From: Lunularia cruciata
Lineage: Eukaryota; Streptophyta; Marchantiopsida; Lunulariales; Lunulariaceae
Assembly (NCBI GenBank): GCA_948567375.1
Contig: OX419755.1
Span: 55,384,291 to 55,448,290, forward strand
Direction of reading: 5' to 3'
DNA length: 64,000 bases
Made by a program: the position numbers and the translations under genes. Positions 11,283-21,600 of the stretch are shown here, one piece after another. The notes under the pieces were generated by a model. It was not told where the DNA came from and did no database searches. It saw only the letters and a list, made by a program, of their open reading frames with translations. The stretch's first letter is position 1. Each line of letters begins with the position of its first letter.

Positions 11283-13010
11283 TCATTTCTTCTTTGCCTT
11301 GTCAAGGATAAGGTCCTGCACATCCTTCCTCAAGCTACCAAAGAACTCTTCGTTTGTGAAACCCCTCACCTCTTGCTTCCAAAACTTTTTGGCAATCTCT
11401 TGAAGATCTAGTTCCATTTCTATGTCTTGGCTCAACAGCCAACCCGGCCCCTTCCTAGGAGATCTCTCTCCCGGTTTTTGGTTTGCTGCCCTTTCTGTGT
11501 CCATTTGTGACTCTTCTTCAATGCCTGAATTTTGATCCCTGCTCTTTTGTGCATCGCTGAACTGCACCTCTTTCCTTCTAACCTGCCTCCCCTCCGGTTC
11601 CACTCGCTGTTGCTTTTCCCTTGCCTGCCCTTCACTATCTGCCTTTTGATCAGATTTTTGTTTCTCTTCCACCATAGCATCCCAAGTGGCAACAACTTCA
11701 CCAATGATGGCAGTTATCACCACCGGCACATCCCACCCTGATTTCCTCCGGACCTGCTCTGCTAGTCTCTTCTTCTCAACTTCTCCTAGGTCTGCACATT
11801 GCTTCACTTCACTCATTGCACTATACACACTAGGCTCAAATGCAGCGACTACCATACTTACTTCACATTTGCCCATGTGTCTTTCCAGCAGAGCCTTCAT
11901 CCCTCCCCTATTACCGTTCAGCGGTATTGGCTCCCTAGTATCATAGAAGGCTATCTTCTTCATCCTGGGTTCTCCAACAAACTTCACCCATTGTTTGCGT
12001 ACTGCTTTTGATAGCTCTTGGCAGTCTCTTTTGGCATGACTCTTATTGTCACACCACATGCACCCATAGGGTTGCCTCCTCTCTCCATCCGTCCTTGCAG
12101 TGCTACTCCCACTCTGCAACTGGTCGACCTTGGTGGTCAGAATCTTCAACCCCTCCATCAGTCACGAGATCTCATCCACTGCTCCTTCTTTGGGCATCTC
12201 ACTCACTTGTTGTCCCTCCTTCCCTCTCCCGGATCCAACCACGTCACTCCGAATAGGCGCTTTGGCTATTGCTTCTTCATCCAGCTCTCCCTACCTCCGC
12301 CTGCAGCTCACCCAAACAACCGCCTCCTCAATCTTTCCCCACTTTACCGCTCCCAACCGATCAGGTTGGAGCAGATTAAGTGCATACTCCAACTCATCCC
12401 GCAAATGACTATTTGCAGCTTGCAGAAAGTAGTTAGACCTCTATAGTTTAATGGCCTCAGCTTCATAGGTTGATAGATGCCCCAGTCTCTTGTTAAACTC
12501 CCTTAGGAGATCTTGAGGCCCCAAGTTTTTACTCCTATCGTTCACCCAATCCAAGAACATGGCTTGGGTGATCCAATCCGCATCCTGTAGCAAGAATTCC
12601 TCCTTCATCATCTACGAGAACTCCTCCCATGTCTCCGCCCCTCTCACCAAGACCTCAACCACCCTCCTGATTTTGAGCTCAGCCAACGTAGGAAACCTAG
12701 CAATAGCAATGTTCTCATCCAAATCATGAAGCTTAATCTCTCTCCAATAGACCTTGAGGTACTTGGTCACGTCCTTACTATCAAATTCCCCTTGCTGATC
12801 TACCACAACACGCAGACACTTTGTGACTTGTGAAGACTACGCTTTCACCTTGTCTCTTTCCTTGTCCTGATCCTTCATAGCTCTCATGGTTGCCATGACA
12901 ATCAGTGAGATCTCTTGTTCCCTTGTCATAGCTGGAGATGAAGCCTCTAGGCCCATCTCTACCTCAGCACAACTCACTATTGTCCACTTAGATTAGTCTA
13001 ATTTGCCCTT
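11283..13010 (-). pseudogene. E: gag region with CCHC zinc knuckle
   Basis: The capsid-like part lies near 12440-12990, with words such as YLKVYWREIKLHDLDENIA and LVRGAETWEEFS at 12612-12806. The 291-codon stretch 11283-12158 has one nucleocapsid knuckle, CMWCDNKSHAKRDC (CX2CX4HX4C, plus positions 12021-12062). A charged linker rich in E, K, Q and R follows. It runs from the PBS side into the protease. Only a few breaks are visible. Confidence 0.8.
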
Positions 13011-13061
13011 TGTCCCCTTTTCCCAACTCCAACTGGGCCTAACGTCTAAGCACAAGCCTCG

Positions 13062-13083
13062 AGATTCCCCCGCATGGTTGCCA
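13062..13083 (-). promoter_or_regulatory. Primer-binding-site-like sequence of E
   Basis: Read on the minus strand, the LTR end ...CCCCGACA and four spacer bases (TAAG) are followed by TGGCAACCATGCGGGGGAAT. A TGG start just after an LTR end is typical for a tRNA primer site. The tRNA species was not identified. Confidence 0.55.
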
Positions 13084-13087
13084 CTTA

Positions 13088-15895
13088 TGTCGGGGAATTT
13101 GTTTGGCCTCAAGAGTGCACCGGGCACCTGGCTGCTTGTGCTTAGTTTGTCCTTGTAGTAGTTGAATTAGAGTCCTTGTAGATTGACATCCTCTTCCTAT
13201 TTTGGGTGTGCCGGGAAATCTCAGCTCTGTAAGAATTAAGGGTTTTCTTTGTTTCATGAGGTCGGGTTTCTTGACGGTTTGTGTTTGTCCTCGGCCTTCA
13301 CAAAAATGGCTAGCTCACGCGGTTTCAGCTATGGTTTTGGGACTTAACGGTTCTTAGGAGAGGCTGGAATTTTTACGAACAACAACTAGTATTTTATTCA
13401 GCTCAACCCGGCCAGACTACTGAGTCAAACCATTCATATAGACGGATTGAGAGCTCCTAAAATGGAGCTTCCTTGATGCTAGTCACACGTCAAACACACC
13501 ATCATCTCAAGATTTGTCATTCATAAAATTTTTAGATGCAAGGTTCACAAGATCGACAACCCAACCAATTCCAGTTCATACAGTGTCTGCACTAAATTAT
13601 GACAAAACTTCACTTCAGTTGGCACTTCTCACACACACTCTGTTCAATAACAGTAAAGGCAACTCACCCTCAGGACCTTTCTCTACCTCCTAGTCGCACT
13701 CCCATCACTGTTTCCTTGCAAAAGTTTCTGTTATCAGCCAAGATCCTTCATGAAATGTTCTCAGCTCTCCCTTTAGAAAACTTCTATCAGCAGCTCAGTG
13801 CACAACTTTCTTTGACCTCCGTTCTCAAAGTCCTCTGCCAGCATTAACTCCGTCTTTCATGTCACATGTCCGCCTTGTTCCTTGAAAGTTCTCCTTGCAC
13901 CGACACCCATCAGCTCTCAATTTTGAAATTTTCTCCCTAGTCATGTCATTGCCAATGGCTTCTCAAGGCATCTCTCTCTCCTTCCTCTGTCTTGTCGCAA
14001 ACCAGCCCAACAAATGCTTGAAACTACACTCTCTTTCAATCTCCCTGCCAATTTTTGAAGCTCCACACTCAGCCCTACTGCCCTTCTCTAAACTTCTGCT
14101 GTCCAAGCATCAACTCTTGGGGAACATTCTTTTTGCAAACCCTTTCTCCTTCCTTAACCCTCTCTCAGCCCTACTAGTCCTGAAAAATTTTCTTTCCTGT
14201 CCAGTCTTCTCTCTCCTACAAGGTCCTTCATTCACTTGCAAAGAAACCCATTTTCTGCCTGCACTCTCAAGGCCTTTGCTTTCCTGCAAAAATTTCTCTC
14301 CTCTACCCTTCAAGGCATACTCCCTGCCATTTCTGGCCATTGTCATGCTCAATAGCACTTTCGAAAGTTTTCTCTCTCCTTCTATCACAGACCAAGGCCA
14401 AGCAACCTTCAAAAATCTCTCTTCAATAGTTCACTCCTGTCCAGACTCTCATTCACTTTGTTCAGTCTCTCATTCACTCTGTCCAGTCTCTCCTTCATGA
14501 GAATTCTTCACTGCTACATTTTCAACAACACATCCTCTACATTTAAAATTCATTCCATGTCTACCTCTTCACAACAAACATTCTTCATTCAAAATTTGCT
14601 CTCCTATCAACATTCTAACAATAAACATCCTTCCACATTCAAAATCATTCCTTGTCCAGCCCTAAGGCATCTCAAAAATTTCCTTTGGGCCTACAAGAGT
14701 CCTTGTCAATTCTCAAAAACCTTCCTCTCCTATCACAGCCCTAAGGCATCTCAAAAATCTCCTCTAGCCTGCAACACTCTCACTCAACTCTCAAAAATCT
14801 TTCCTCGGCCCTGTCACCGCCCTAAGGCATCTCAAAAATTTCCTCTAGCCTTGCAAGAGTCCTTGTCAATTCTCAAAAAACTTCCTCTCCTATCACAGCC
14901 CTAAGGCATTTCAAAAGTCTCCTTTGGCCTGCAACACTCTCACTCAACTTTCAAAAATCTTTCCCTAGCCCTTTCACAGCCTTAAGGCATCTCAAAAATC
15001 TCCTCTAGCCCTGCAAGAATCCTCTCTCAACTCTCAAAAACCTTCCTCTCTTGTCACAGCCCTAAGACATTTTGAAAATCTCCTCTGGCCTGCAACACTC
15101 TCACTCAACTTTCAAAAATCTTCTCCTGGCTTTGTCACAGCCCTAAGGCATCTCAAAAAAGTCCTTTGTCCCTGCAAGAGTCCTCTCTCAAATCTTGAAA
15201 ACCCTTTCTCTCTTGTCATAGCCCTAAGGCATTTCAAAAATCTCCTCTGGCCTGCAACACTCTCACTCAACTTTCAAAAATCTTCTCCAAGCCTTGTCAC
15301 AGCCCTAAGGCATCTCGAAAAATTCCTCTGTCCCTACAAGAGTCCTCTCTCAACTCTTGAAAACCCTTTCTCTCTTGTCACAGCCTCAAGGCATTTTGAA
15401 AATCTCCTCTGGCCTGCAACACTCTCACTCAACTTTCAAAAATCTTCTCCAAGCCCAATCACAGCCCTAAGGCATCTCAAAAAATTCCTCTGTCCCTGCA
15501 AGAGTCCTCTCTCAACTCTTAAAAACCCTTTCTCTCCTGTCACAGCCCTAAGGCATTTCAAAGCAGGCTCTTTCTCCCCCTTGAAACTTTCCTTTCTCCT
15601 TCTCCTTTTCTCTTGAAGCCTCACCTTTTCACAATTCCCCAAAATCATCTGCTACTGCCCCTAATTAAAATACTCTTGAGACCCCAATAACATAACCCCA
15701 ATAACAAACTTCCCAATAACAAACTCTAGCACTTAAGTGACATGCTAATAAACCCCAAGCTTATGTAACCTTAAAGAAATCCACCACTCAATTTCCTCTC
15801 TCCCTTAACACAAGAGAAAATCCTTGAGCTTATAGGAACATAAACTCTTGAGTTCAATAACATGGAAACTCACACCAAATGGCACCAATACTACA
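13088..15895 (-). repeat. Very long 5' LTR of E (about 2.8 kb)
   Basis: Minus-strand ends are TGTAGTATTGG (15895) and CCCCGACA (13088), giving TGT/ACA termini, with a PBS-like site directly inside. There is only one copy in the window, so the far edge rests on the TG/CA rule and on the return of A1 integrase sequence at about 15905. The LTR is rich in CTT/CTC pyrimidine runs on the plus strand and holds the 80-bp array. Long plus-strand frames at 13895-14500 and 14458-14904 are by-products of this composition and do not look like genes. Confidence 0.6.
14661..15560. repeat. Tandem array, 12 units of about 80 bp, alternating pair structure
   Basis: A CCTAAGGCAT-type word, with small variants, starts at 14661, 14740, 14821, 14900, 14981, 15061, 15142, 15223, 15304, 15384, 15466 and 15547. 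Spacing is thus 79-82 bases. Two unit types tend to alternate: one with 'tgcaagagtcct...aaccttcctctc', the other with 'gcctgcaacactctcact'. This gives a higher-order period near 160 bp. The array lies inside the E LTR. Confidence 0.93.
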
Positions 15896-15904
15896 TGTAG
15901 ATTA

Positions 15905-16640
15905 TTTTCCCGATGACATTGGCTCAGCAAAATGATTCATGTACGCCCTACCACCAAGGAGGTGACCGCTCCACAACTTGCTCAATTATACTTAGATGCA
16001 GTCTTCTCTCACCATGGCTTGTCTTGAGTACTCATCACCGATAGGGGTACTCAATTCACCATTTTGTTTTGGTGTACCCTCTTTGGTTTCTTCAAAACCA
16101 AGTTGGCCATGTCCACAGCTTACTACCCACAAATAGATGGACAAACAGAGTGGGCTAATTGCACTATTGAAGACATGTTACGCGGCTTCACCTTAGAAGA
16201 GCAAGAGAGGTGGGACACCCTACTCCCGTTGGTGGAATTTGCTTACGACAATTCAGTGAATGCATCCACCTAGGTCACTACGTTCTTCCTCATGTATGGT
16301 GAGCATCCCTTCACACCTTCTAGCTTGATGAAGATCCGTCTGGTGGCTACTAAGGTCGATGCAGTCAACACATTTGTTTCTAGAATCCAACAAGGGGTGG
16401 AGAGCGCTAAGCACAAATAATAGAAGTTGTATGTTGATGCAAAATTGCCAGAAGTTGTATGTTGATGCACACCGTAGGCACATGGAGTTCAATGTTGGGG
16501 ATCACGTGTGGCTATCAACAACCAACCTCACATTAGTGGGACCTCGTAAGCTCAGACCTTGTTTTATTGGGCCTTTCTCAATTCTCCATGAGTCGGCGCT
16601 GTGGCCTATCACCTTGAGCTACCACCACACATGAAGATCC
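15905..16640 (+). pseudogene. A1 integrase, catalytic core and C-terminal part
   Basis: It resumes with KMIHVRPTTKEVTAP near 15938. ITDRGTQF near 16033-16056 holds the second catalytic aspartate, and YYPQIDGQTEWAN near 16123-16161 leads to the catalytic glutamate region. LPLVEFAYDNSVNAS follows near 16228-16272. The C-terminal GPR/K-like segment (VGDHVWLST, then GPRKLRPCFIGPF) lies near 16494-16585. This is the normal Gypsy order before a chromodomain. Confidence 0.88.
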
Positions 16641-16719
16641 ATCAAGTGTTCCATGTTTCCCTACTATGCAGATATGCTCCCTGATCAGGCTTGGGTCATT
16701 CCACACAAGATATTCACCC

Positions 16720-16937
16720 TTGTCCGACACTCGTTGATGGCAACAAGGAATATGAAGTGGAGCGTATTCTCCAAAAATGCATGCATGGTACTCGTCATCC
16801 ACGGGTGGATTATCTTGTCCATTGGAAAGGTAACCCCCTCTATGAAGCAACTTGGAAACTCGCTGCCAATTTGACACATGCACCAGTGTTGGTGCAAGCA
16901 TTTGAGCAACAGTTGCACAACGAGGACATTGCATCTT
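16720..16937 (+). pseudogene. A1 chromodomain
   Basis: The 16691-16939 frame holds EYEVERILQK, then RVDYLVHWKGNPLYEATWK, the chromodomain fold signature (aromatic residues and YLVxWKG...TWE-like). Chromodomains at the integrase C-terminus define chromoviruses and are thought to steer integration to heterochromatin. The frame ends 15 bases before the 3' LTR. Confidence 0.92.
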
Positions 16938-16952
16938 AAAAGGAGGGAGGTT
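16938..16952 (+). promoter_or_regulatory. Polypurine tract of A1
   Basis: AAAAGGAGGGAGGTT lies immediately before the 3' LTR at 16953. It is the expected plus-strand primer. Confidence 0.85.
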
Positions 16953-17708
16953 TGTAATACCAAGAGATAGCCATATGATCTAGATGTGAAATTTGGTTTG
17001 GTAACATCTGGAATGATGTTATACATGATGGTAAAAATAGATCAGATAGAAGTATCACCAAAAGGGTACTTCTAATAATAAGGCAGAAAACCAAAATGGA
17101 TTTGAAAACCTTAGAACCAATAGCTAGACATATGATTTGAAGGTGAGAATTGGGTTGGTAACATCTGGAAGAATTTTACATAGAATGGACCAAATAGATC
17201 AGAAACAATTATCACCAAAAGGGGACTTCTACTAATAGAGTTGGAACCAAAATATGCTTAAAATCTTTGAAGGCAATTTCGAAGGCCTAAATGCATGAAT
17301 CAGGCCTCAAAAATGTGTGCCCCCCCCCCCCCCAAATAGGAAGGGCTGGCCACCTCTCCTCCCTGCTTTGTCTCGTTGAGAGCTTTCCAACAGTACCTAA
17401 CCCATGTGATTCTGAGATTCCTACAAGAAGATTCCCTAAAAGATTCCCTCTGGTCAAAGCTTGTTTGACCAACCAGATAGGACCAGGCTCGACATGTCAC
17501 CCATCCAAGTAAGTAATCCAAGGGGGAACCTTGCTGAAATGTCACCTATTTATGTACCTAATCCTATGGTGGAGCTTCATTGGTGGAGATCCGCTTTGCC
17601 TATATAATAAAGAGAAGGTGCTCCTTTGGGGCATTGGAGTTTGAGTGTGAAAGTGTGCGTTTCTCATGGTGTGTTTCTCTTCAGGTCTCCTATCCTCGTA
17701 GTATTACA
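16953..17708 (+). repeat. 3' LTR of A1
   Basis: It starts TGTAATACC and ends GTATTACA. The TATA box is at 17601-17610 and a 14-base C tract at 17320-17333. It is about 94 percent identical by eye to the 5' LTR. The flank at 17709-17713 is AAAGG, identical to 4404-4408. Confidence 0.93.
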
Positions 17709-18600
17709 AAAGGGCCCAATATACAAGTAGCATATAAAGGTGATAAAAATAAAAAAGATGGAAAAGCAACAATAACCTCTTGCAAAGTGGTGAAGTGAGC
17801 TATGGTAAATAGAGGGCACTTTAAGAGATCTTCCTAGCTAAAGGTGATAGAAAGAGATAAGATGGACAAGCAACCATATTGGCTCACAAAGTGGTGAAGT
17901 AAGTTACGGAAAATAGAATGCACTCTAAGAGATCTCCCTAACATACTCTTGGCAAATGCTAACTATGTGAATTCCCTTGTGGTAGTATGGTGGCTATATA
18001 AAAAAGGTGTCTTTATGCTATGGAAATTATGCAAAAAAGAGATCAAGAAGGGAATCTAATCCCTTGTTGAGCAAAAAGCACAAAGCAAATCCGGACAAGA
18101 AATGGTATTGAACACATTTGAGACATCAACTTGGATAACCACCCAATTGAGATCAATGTCCAAGGAAGCTCAATGCCATCAATAATCATCTCATAAACTC
18201 TTTGAGTAGCTATGGAAAATTGATGTGGGAACAAAAAAGATGAAAGGAAGTGTAAAGTTGTAACCAAGTAGTACATGAGACAAAATATAGGAAATTATCC
18301 CTAATAACAATGGGAACAATACCTAATATCTCTTTTGAAAGAGCAAGGAGAAAGATACACCAAACATTAAGCAAAGAGAAGTGTGGAAACCAAAAGATGG
18401 CTTGTTTGGTGAGAGACAATCATAAAGATGCTCAAAAACCAATCTTGATAGCCCACCTATTGAGAAACATGGTGATTGGAGTAAAGCATGAGCAAAGAAG
18501 AACTTAATAAGTTCTAGCGCCTCATGCAAGTGATAGTCATGCAAGAAAGAAGGAAGGTCATAAGTGGCAAGTGGATAGAGATTTAGGTACATGAAGTATT
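17709..18600 (-). mobile_element. LINE-like reverse transcriptase, central part (continues at 4408)
   Basis: On the minus strand the words WVVIQVDVSNVFN (near 18110-18150) and FPHQFSIATQ (near 18190-18230) match the RT fingers and palm of non-LTR elements: the VDVxNAFN block that holds the first catalytic aspartate. CLSPNKPSFGFHTS and YLNLYPLATYDLP (18500-18590) lie upstream in sense. The relic then meets A1 at 17709 and resumes at 4408. No endonuclease or poly-A tail was recognised. Many interruptions; long dead. A block of about 104 bp is duplicated at 17722-17935. Confidence 0.6.
17722..17935. repeat. Two tandem copies of about 104 bp within the LINE relic
   Basis: The words 'gataaaaa...aagatgg', 'aagtggtgaagt', 'gcacttt/gcactct' and 'aagagatct' recur in the same order with an offset of about 104 bases (first copy about 17722-17827, second about 17832-17935). 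The copies differ at many positions. Confidence 0.7.
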
Positions 18601-19829
18601 AGTAGAGAAGGGTGTTGGTCTAAAGTGTTTGGGCTACATATCTATACTCAAATACTTGCCTAATATCAACAAACAACAAAGATGATGATGTTATGGAGAT
18701 AAAGAGTAGATTGTGGGTACTTTATGATCCTCCTACTTCTACTTGGGCCCATATGATACTCAACTTATAGGGTTGACCAATCCTCTTACAAAATCCTAGA
18801 AGCAATATCTTCATGTCTTGATGCACTCCCTACATAGGTAGGAGTAAAGTTCACTATGGAAAGAGAGCTAATAAGGTCCAAATAGAGACATACTTTTTTT
18901 TTTCATTTGCCAAGATAGCTCATAATAGCACATTAGGTGACATAAAGGCACAAACATCTTGGTATACATCTGTGGTCTAGGTAAATTGAGTAGAAATGCC
19001 TAATAAGATCAAGAGAGTGTAGCCATGAGTATGACTTTTTTGGGACTTGAATAGATATGACTAGAGTACAAAGAGGATTTGGAGGTAAGAAGAGAAATGA
19101 CTTCCACTCTCATCCATAAACATCTAGATCTTCTTCTATGTTGTGCTAAGACAATCTCTACCCATGTGCACTATGGACAAGATTATGTGGATAGTTGATG
19201 AGGCTTTATGTATTGACATGCTAAGGGCATAAGTGGAAGAATATAATCTTGTGGTGGTTGTGATGGGTGAGGTAGGAGAAGGACCATGGTATAGTGATAA
19301 CTGGTTTGAAAAAAGATGTAAGATCTTCCATAGGGGAATCAACCCGTATAGGATTTTCCACTAGCATGGGCAAAATACTTGACATAGAGATTGAAAGTAC
19401 TCCATCTAGATGACCGTGATTAATTGTAGATGTGTTGAAAAGTAGAAAGTAGAAAATTAGGATTTATTTCTAGATTGAAAGTAGATAGAAAGTACTCCAT
19501 CTAGATGACCGTGAATAATTGTAGATGTGTTGATCTATTTTCTACTTTCCTTATTGTAAGTAAGGGCTATGAGGTGCTAGGTGAGGAGTATCATCTATGA
19601 TACTCCTTCAAAGAACAAAAAAGAAGTATTATAAAATATCTATTGAAGGTTTTCACACACAAAAATACAAATAATAATAAATGACCAAAAGATTGAACAT
19701 AGGGAAAAAATCTACCAACCCAAAAAAAACAAATAAAATGAAAACATAAAATAAGGATAGAAAAAACAAAAAGGAAAAAAAATGAGAGATGAGAAGATTC
19801 TATTATAACCAAAGTATATCACTCCTCTT
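18601..19829. other. Unassigned decayed sequence
   Basis: No convincing coding stretch or known element was seen. A block of about 47 bases containing 'agtactccatctagatgaccgtga' occurs at about 19393-19440 and again at about 19490-19535. AT-rich runs lie at 19600-19790. This may be more of the LINE or an older unrelated relic. Confidence 0.4.
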
Positions 19830-21600
19830 CCAAACTTGGCTCTCCGCTAGATTCAATATCCATCACAAAATGTGCATATCTAGCACAAAGCGTAAATCTT
19901 TTTTTGTCATCATCACCACTTCGATGAAGTCATCGATGAAGAGCTTATCATGTTAGGCGTCAGGGGGTACCACTCTCACTCTCATACTTTGTAGCATATT
20001 TTAGACAGCGTGTGTCCATTGCTCTACAGACCGCAATGGCTGATGCAATCCATAGGGGAGCAATCACATTAGGTGATGTTTCTTTGGATGCTCCAGTTGT
20101 GTGTAGACCGTACGACTTGCATAGCTCGGATATCTTAGGTGCGGTAGGGCAGATTTCTCATATAGACTCTATTGGGGCTTAGCCCCATGTTACCTTTTTT
20201 GTCTCTCCCTTGTACGGCTCGATGGGGTCTTCCCATCCTTCATTTTTTCTACGCGGTCGCCTTTCACCTTCGATGAAGTCCACAAATCTGAAGCACACTC
20301 ATGATCCCTAATTTAACTCCAAGAGACACTTGACCTTGAAATCTTCTTATTGCCACTTTGATTTGATGAAGTCCACAAATCTGGAGTCTACTCATGACCC
20401 CTACATTAGTTCCAAGAAACGCTTGACCTTGAAATCTTCATGCCACGTCCACTTAGTCATCACCTCAAATCGTATCTTGAGTATATAGTATATCTCTTAT
20501 TACCTCTTTTCCGTAAGTCAAGGCAAGTCAAGGCAAGCTCTTGCATTGGCAATACACCGAGCTTAATCTCTCCGTGCACTATCAAACCTCAGTCCAATTT
20601 CACTCCTCCTGTCTGTACCAACTGTCCAAAGCTGCTTTGTCAAATTCACCGCACAACAAAAGTTAACCCTACTCCCCTTCTGTTTCCCTCCTCTTTGTCT
20701 CTACTTGTCTCTTGAACACCCTCGATTACCTTCATATAATTTACACCTCCGAAATTCTACACCCAAACTTCCAATCTATTCACGGCTTACTATGATAAGA
20801 TCTAAATCTATGGGAACCGCAAGAGAGAAGAGCCTGTTGAGCACCATCAATTGTAGAACTGAAGTCAGAAGATACAACACCACTTGCCCGAGTAATAATA
20901 GTCAGGACTGTTGCTCATCGACATCGCAATTGTGTAGATTCTTCCCTCGTCAATTCTTATCTGCGAAGAATCAAGAATGACATCCAGTGTAAACCCTTTT
21001 CCCTAGAATTTTTGTAATTTCTCTCTTTAAAGCTCTGCACGGACCTTTGCCAGCAGCTTCGTGATGAGCTGACTCACTCAATCTCGAGTCAGATTCAGAT
21101 TGCCGATTGGGAGAGGTGAAACCTAATCATAGAAACTGTAGCAGCTTTCCTTGCACTTGGCCCTCGACTGTCCAATCCATCCGAATTCTCAATTCAGCTC
21201 AAAATCCGGCGAGGAAAAGTGTGGAACCTGTTTATGGAAAATTTCGTTACATAATTACTCCATTCTATGACCACCTGATTATAGTTAACACAAATCCCCA
21301 CCAAACGATTAATATCTGATGTGTGGAACCCGATCCTTATGATTTATCCTTAGCCCCTGTCCCGGTAGCCCCGACCTATGTGTGATAAGGATACTATCTA
21401 CTACTCAGAGCTCTATATGTTCTGAAGAAGAAAGTACTGACCTTTCTCCTTGCTGTACGCATATGCAGGGGAGATGGATTGGGACAAAATGGTTCTGTCT
21501 CATGTTAGGAGGTCATATCTGCCTTGACAGACTTATGCGCCGATCCTTGTAAGTAGCATCTTGAGTGATAAATTGCAAGTCCAGCTGGACGGCTTGGATG
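19830..21600. other. CpG-retaining, non-repeat-like island; possible host gene remnant
   Basis: The base composition changes here: CpG is common, unlike the decayed retroelements on both sides. No domain was recognised. One plus-strand open stretch, about 19939-20181, ends in a stop and contains AYFRQRVSIALQTAMADA; it has no clear start codon and could be an exon. A perfect 7-bp inverted repeat (tggggct/agcccca, 20173-20187) is followed by a T run. About 93 bp containing 'gatgaagtccacaaatctg' is repeated at 20272 and 20365. It may be a host gene piece. I cannot name it. Confidence 0.35.
20272..20435. repeat. Tandem duplication, period 93 bp
   Basis: 'gatgaagtccacaaatctg' starts at 20272 and 20365. 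Both copies continue through 'actcatga.ccct' and 'cttgaccttgaaatcttc' with a few differences. Confidence 0.85.

Larger units (their letters stand above)
9861..15895 (-). mobile_element. E: 3'-truncated Gypsy-type element nested in A1 integrase
   Basis: Minus-strand element with a very long 5' LTR (13088-15895), a PBS-like site, gag with one CCHC knuckle, retropepsin, and only the start of the RT region. In the sense direction it stops abruptly near 9861, before the RT catalytic motifs; most of RT, RNase H, integrase and the 3' LTR are absent. Gag and protease frames are long, with few breaks, and CpG is fairly frequent, so it looks younger than its surroundings. The pol start (words such as LLTKVERRAF) resembles a Gypsy lineage I associate with mosses and basidiomycetes; that placement is from memory. 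Confidence 0.8.
4409..17708 (+). mobile_element. A1: chromovirus (Ty3/Gypsy with chromodomain), full span with nested insertions
   Basis: The element has two LTRs (769 and 756 bp, about 94 percent identical by eye), TG...CA ends, and a perfect 5-bp target duplication AAAGG at 4404-4408 and 17709-17713. The PBS matches the initiator-Met tRNA type and there is a purine tract before the 3' LTR. Gag, retropepsin, RT, RNase H, zinc-binding integrase and chromodomain are in the usual Gypsy order. Two insertions inflate it: R620 in gag (about 6184-6850) and Gypsy element E in integrase (9861-15895). It is broken, with roughly ten or more breaks plus the insertions. The LTR divergence suggests an age of a few million years, depending on the substitution rate. 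Confidence 0.92.

Noticed and set aside
13895-14904. Plus-strand open stretches of 201 and 148 codons
   Set aside because: Leucine, serine and phenylalanine runs come from the pyrimidine-rich plus strand of the E LTR. There is no domain, and the second enters the tandem array.
14661-15560. Regularly spaced repeats that could be taken for a CRISPR array
   Set aside because: Units are about 80 bp, the whole unit is repeated with no unique spacers, and the array lies in a plant retroelement LTR.
17709-19800. Copia-type element with an LTR straddling A1
   Set aside because: Minus-strand words (VDVSNVFN and neighbours) fit a non-LTR reverse transcriptase, and they continue across A1 in protein order.
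20173-20200. Bacterial-style terminator hairpin
   Set aside because: A 7-bp stem with a one-base centre, in plant nuclear DNA with no bacterial or plastid genes around it. Kept only as an inverted repeat.
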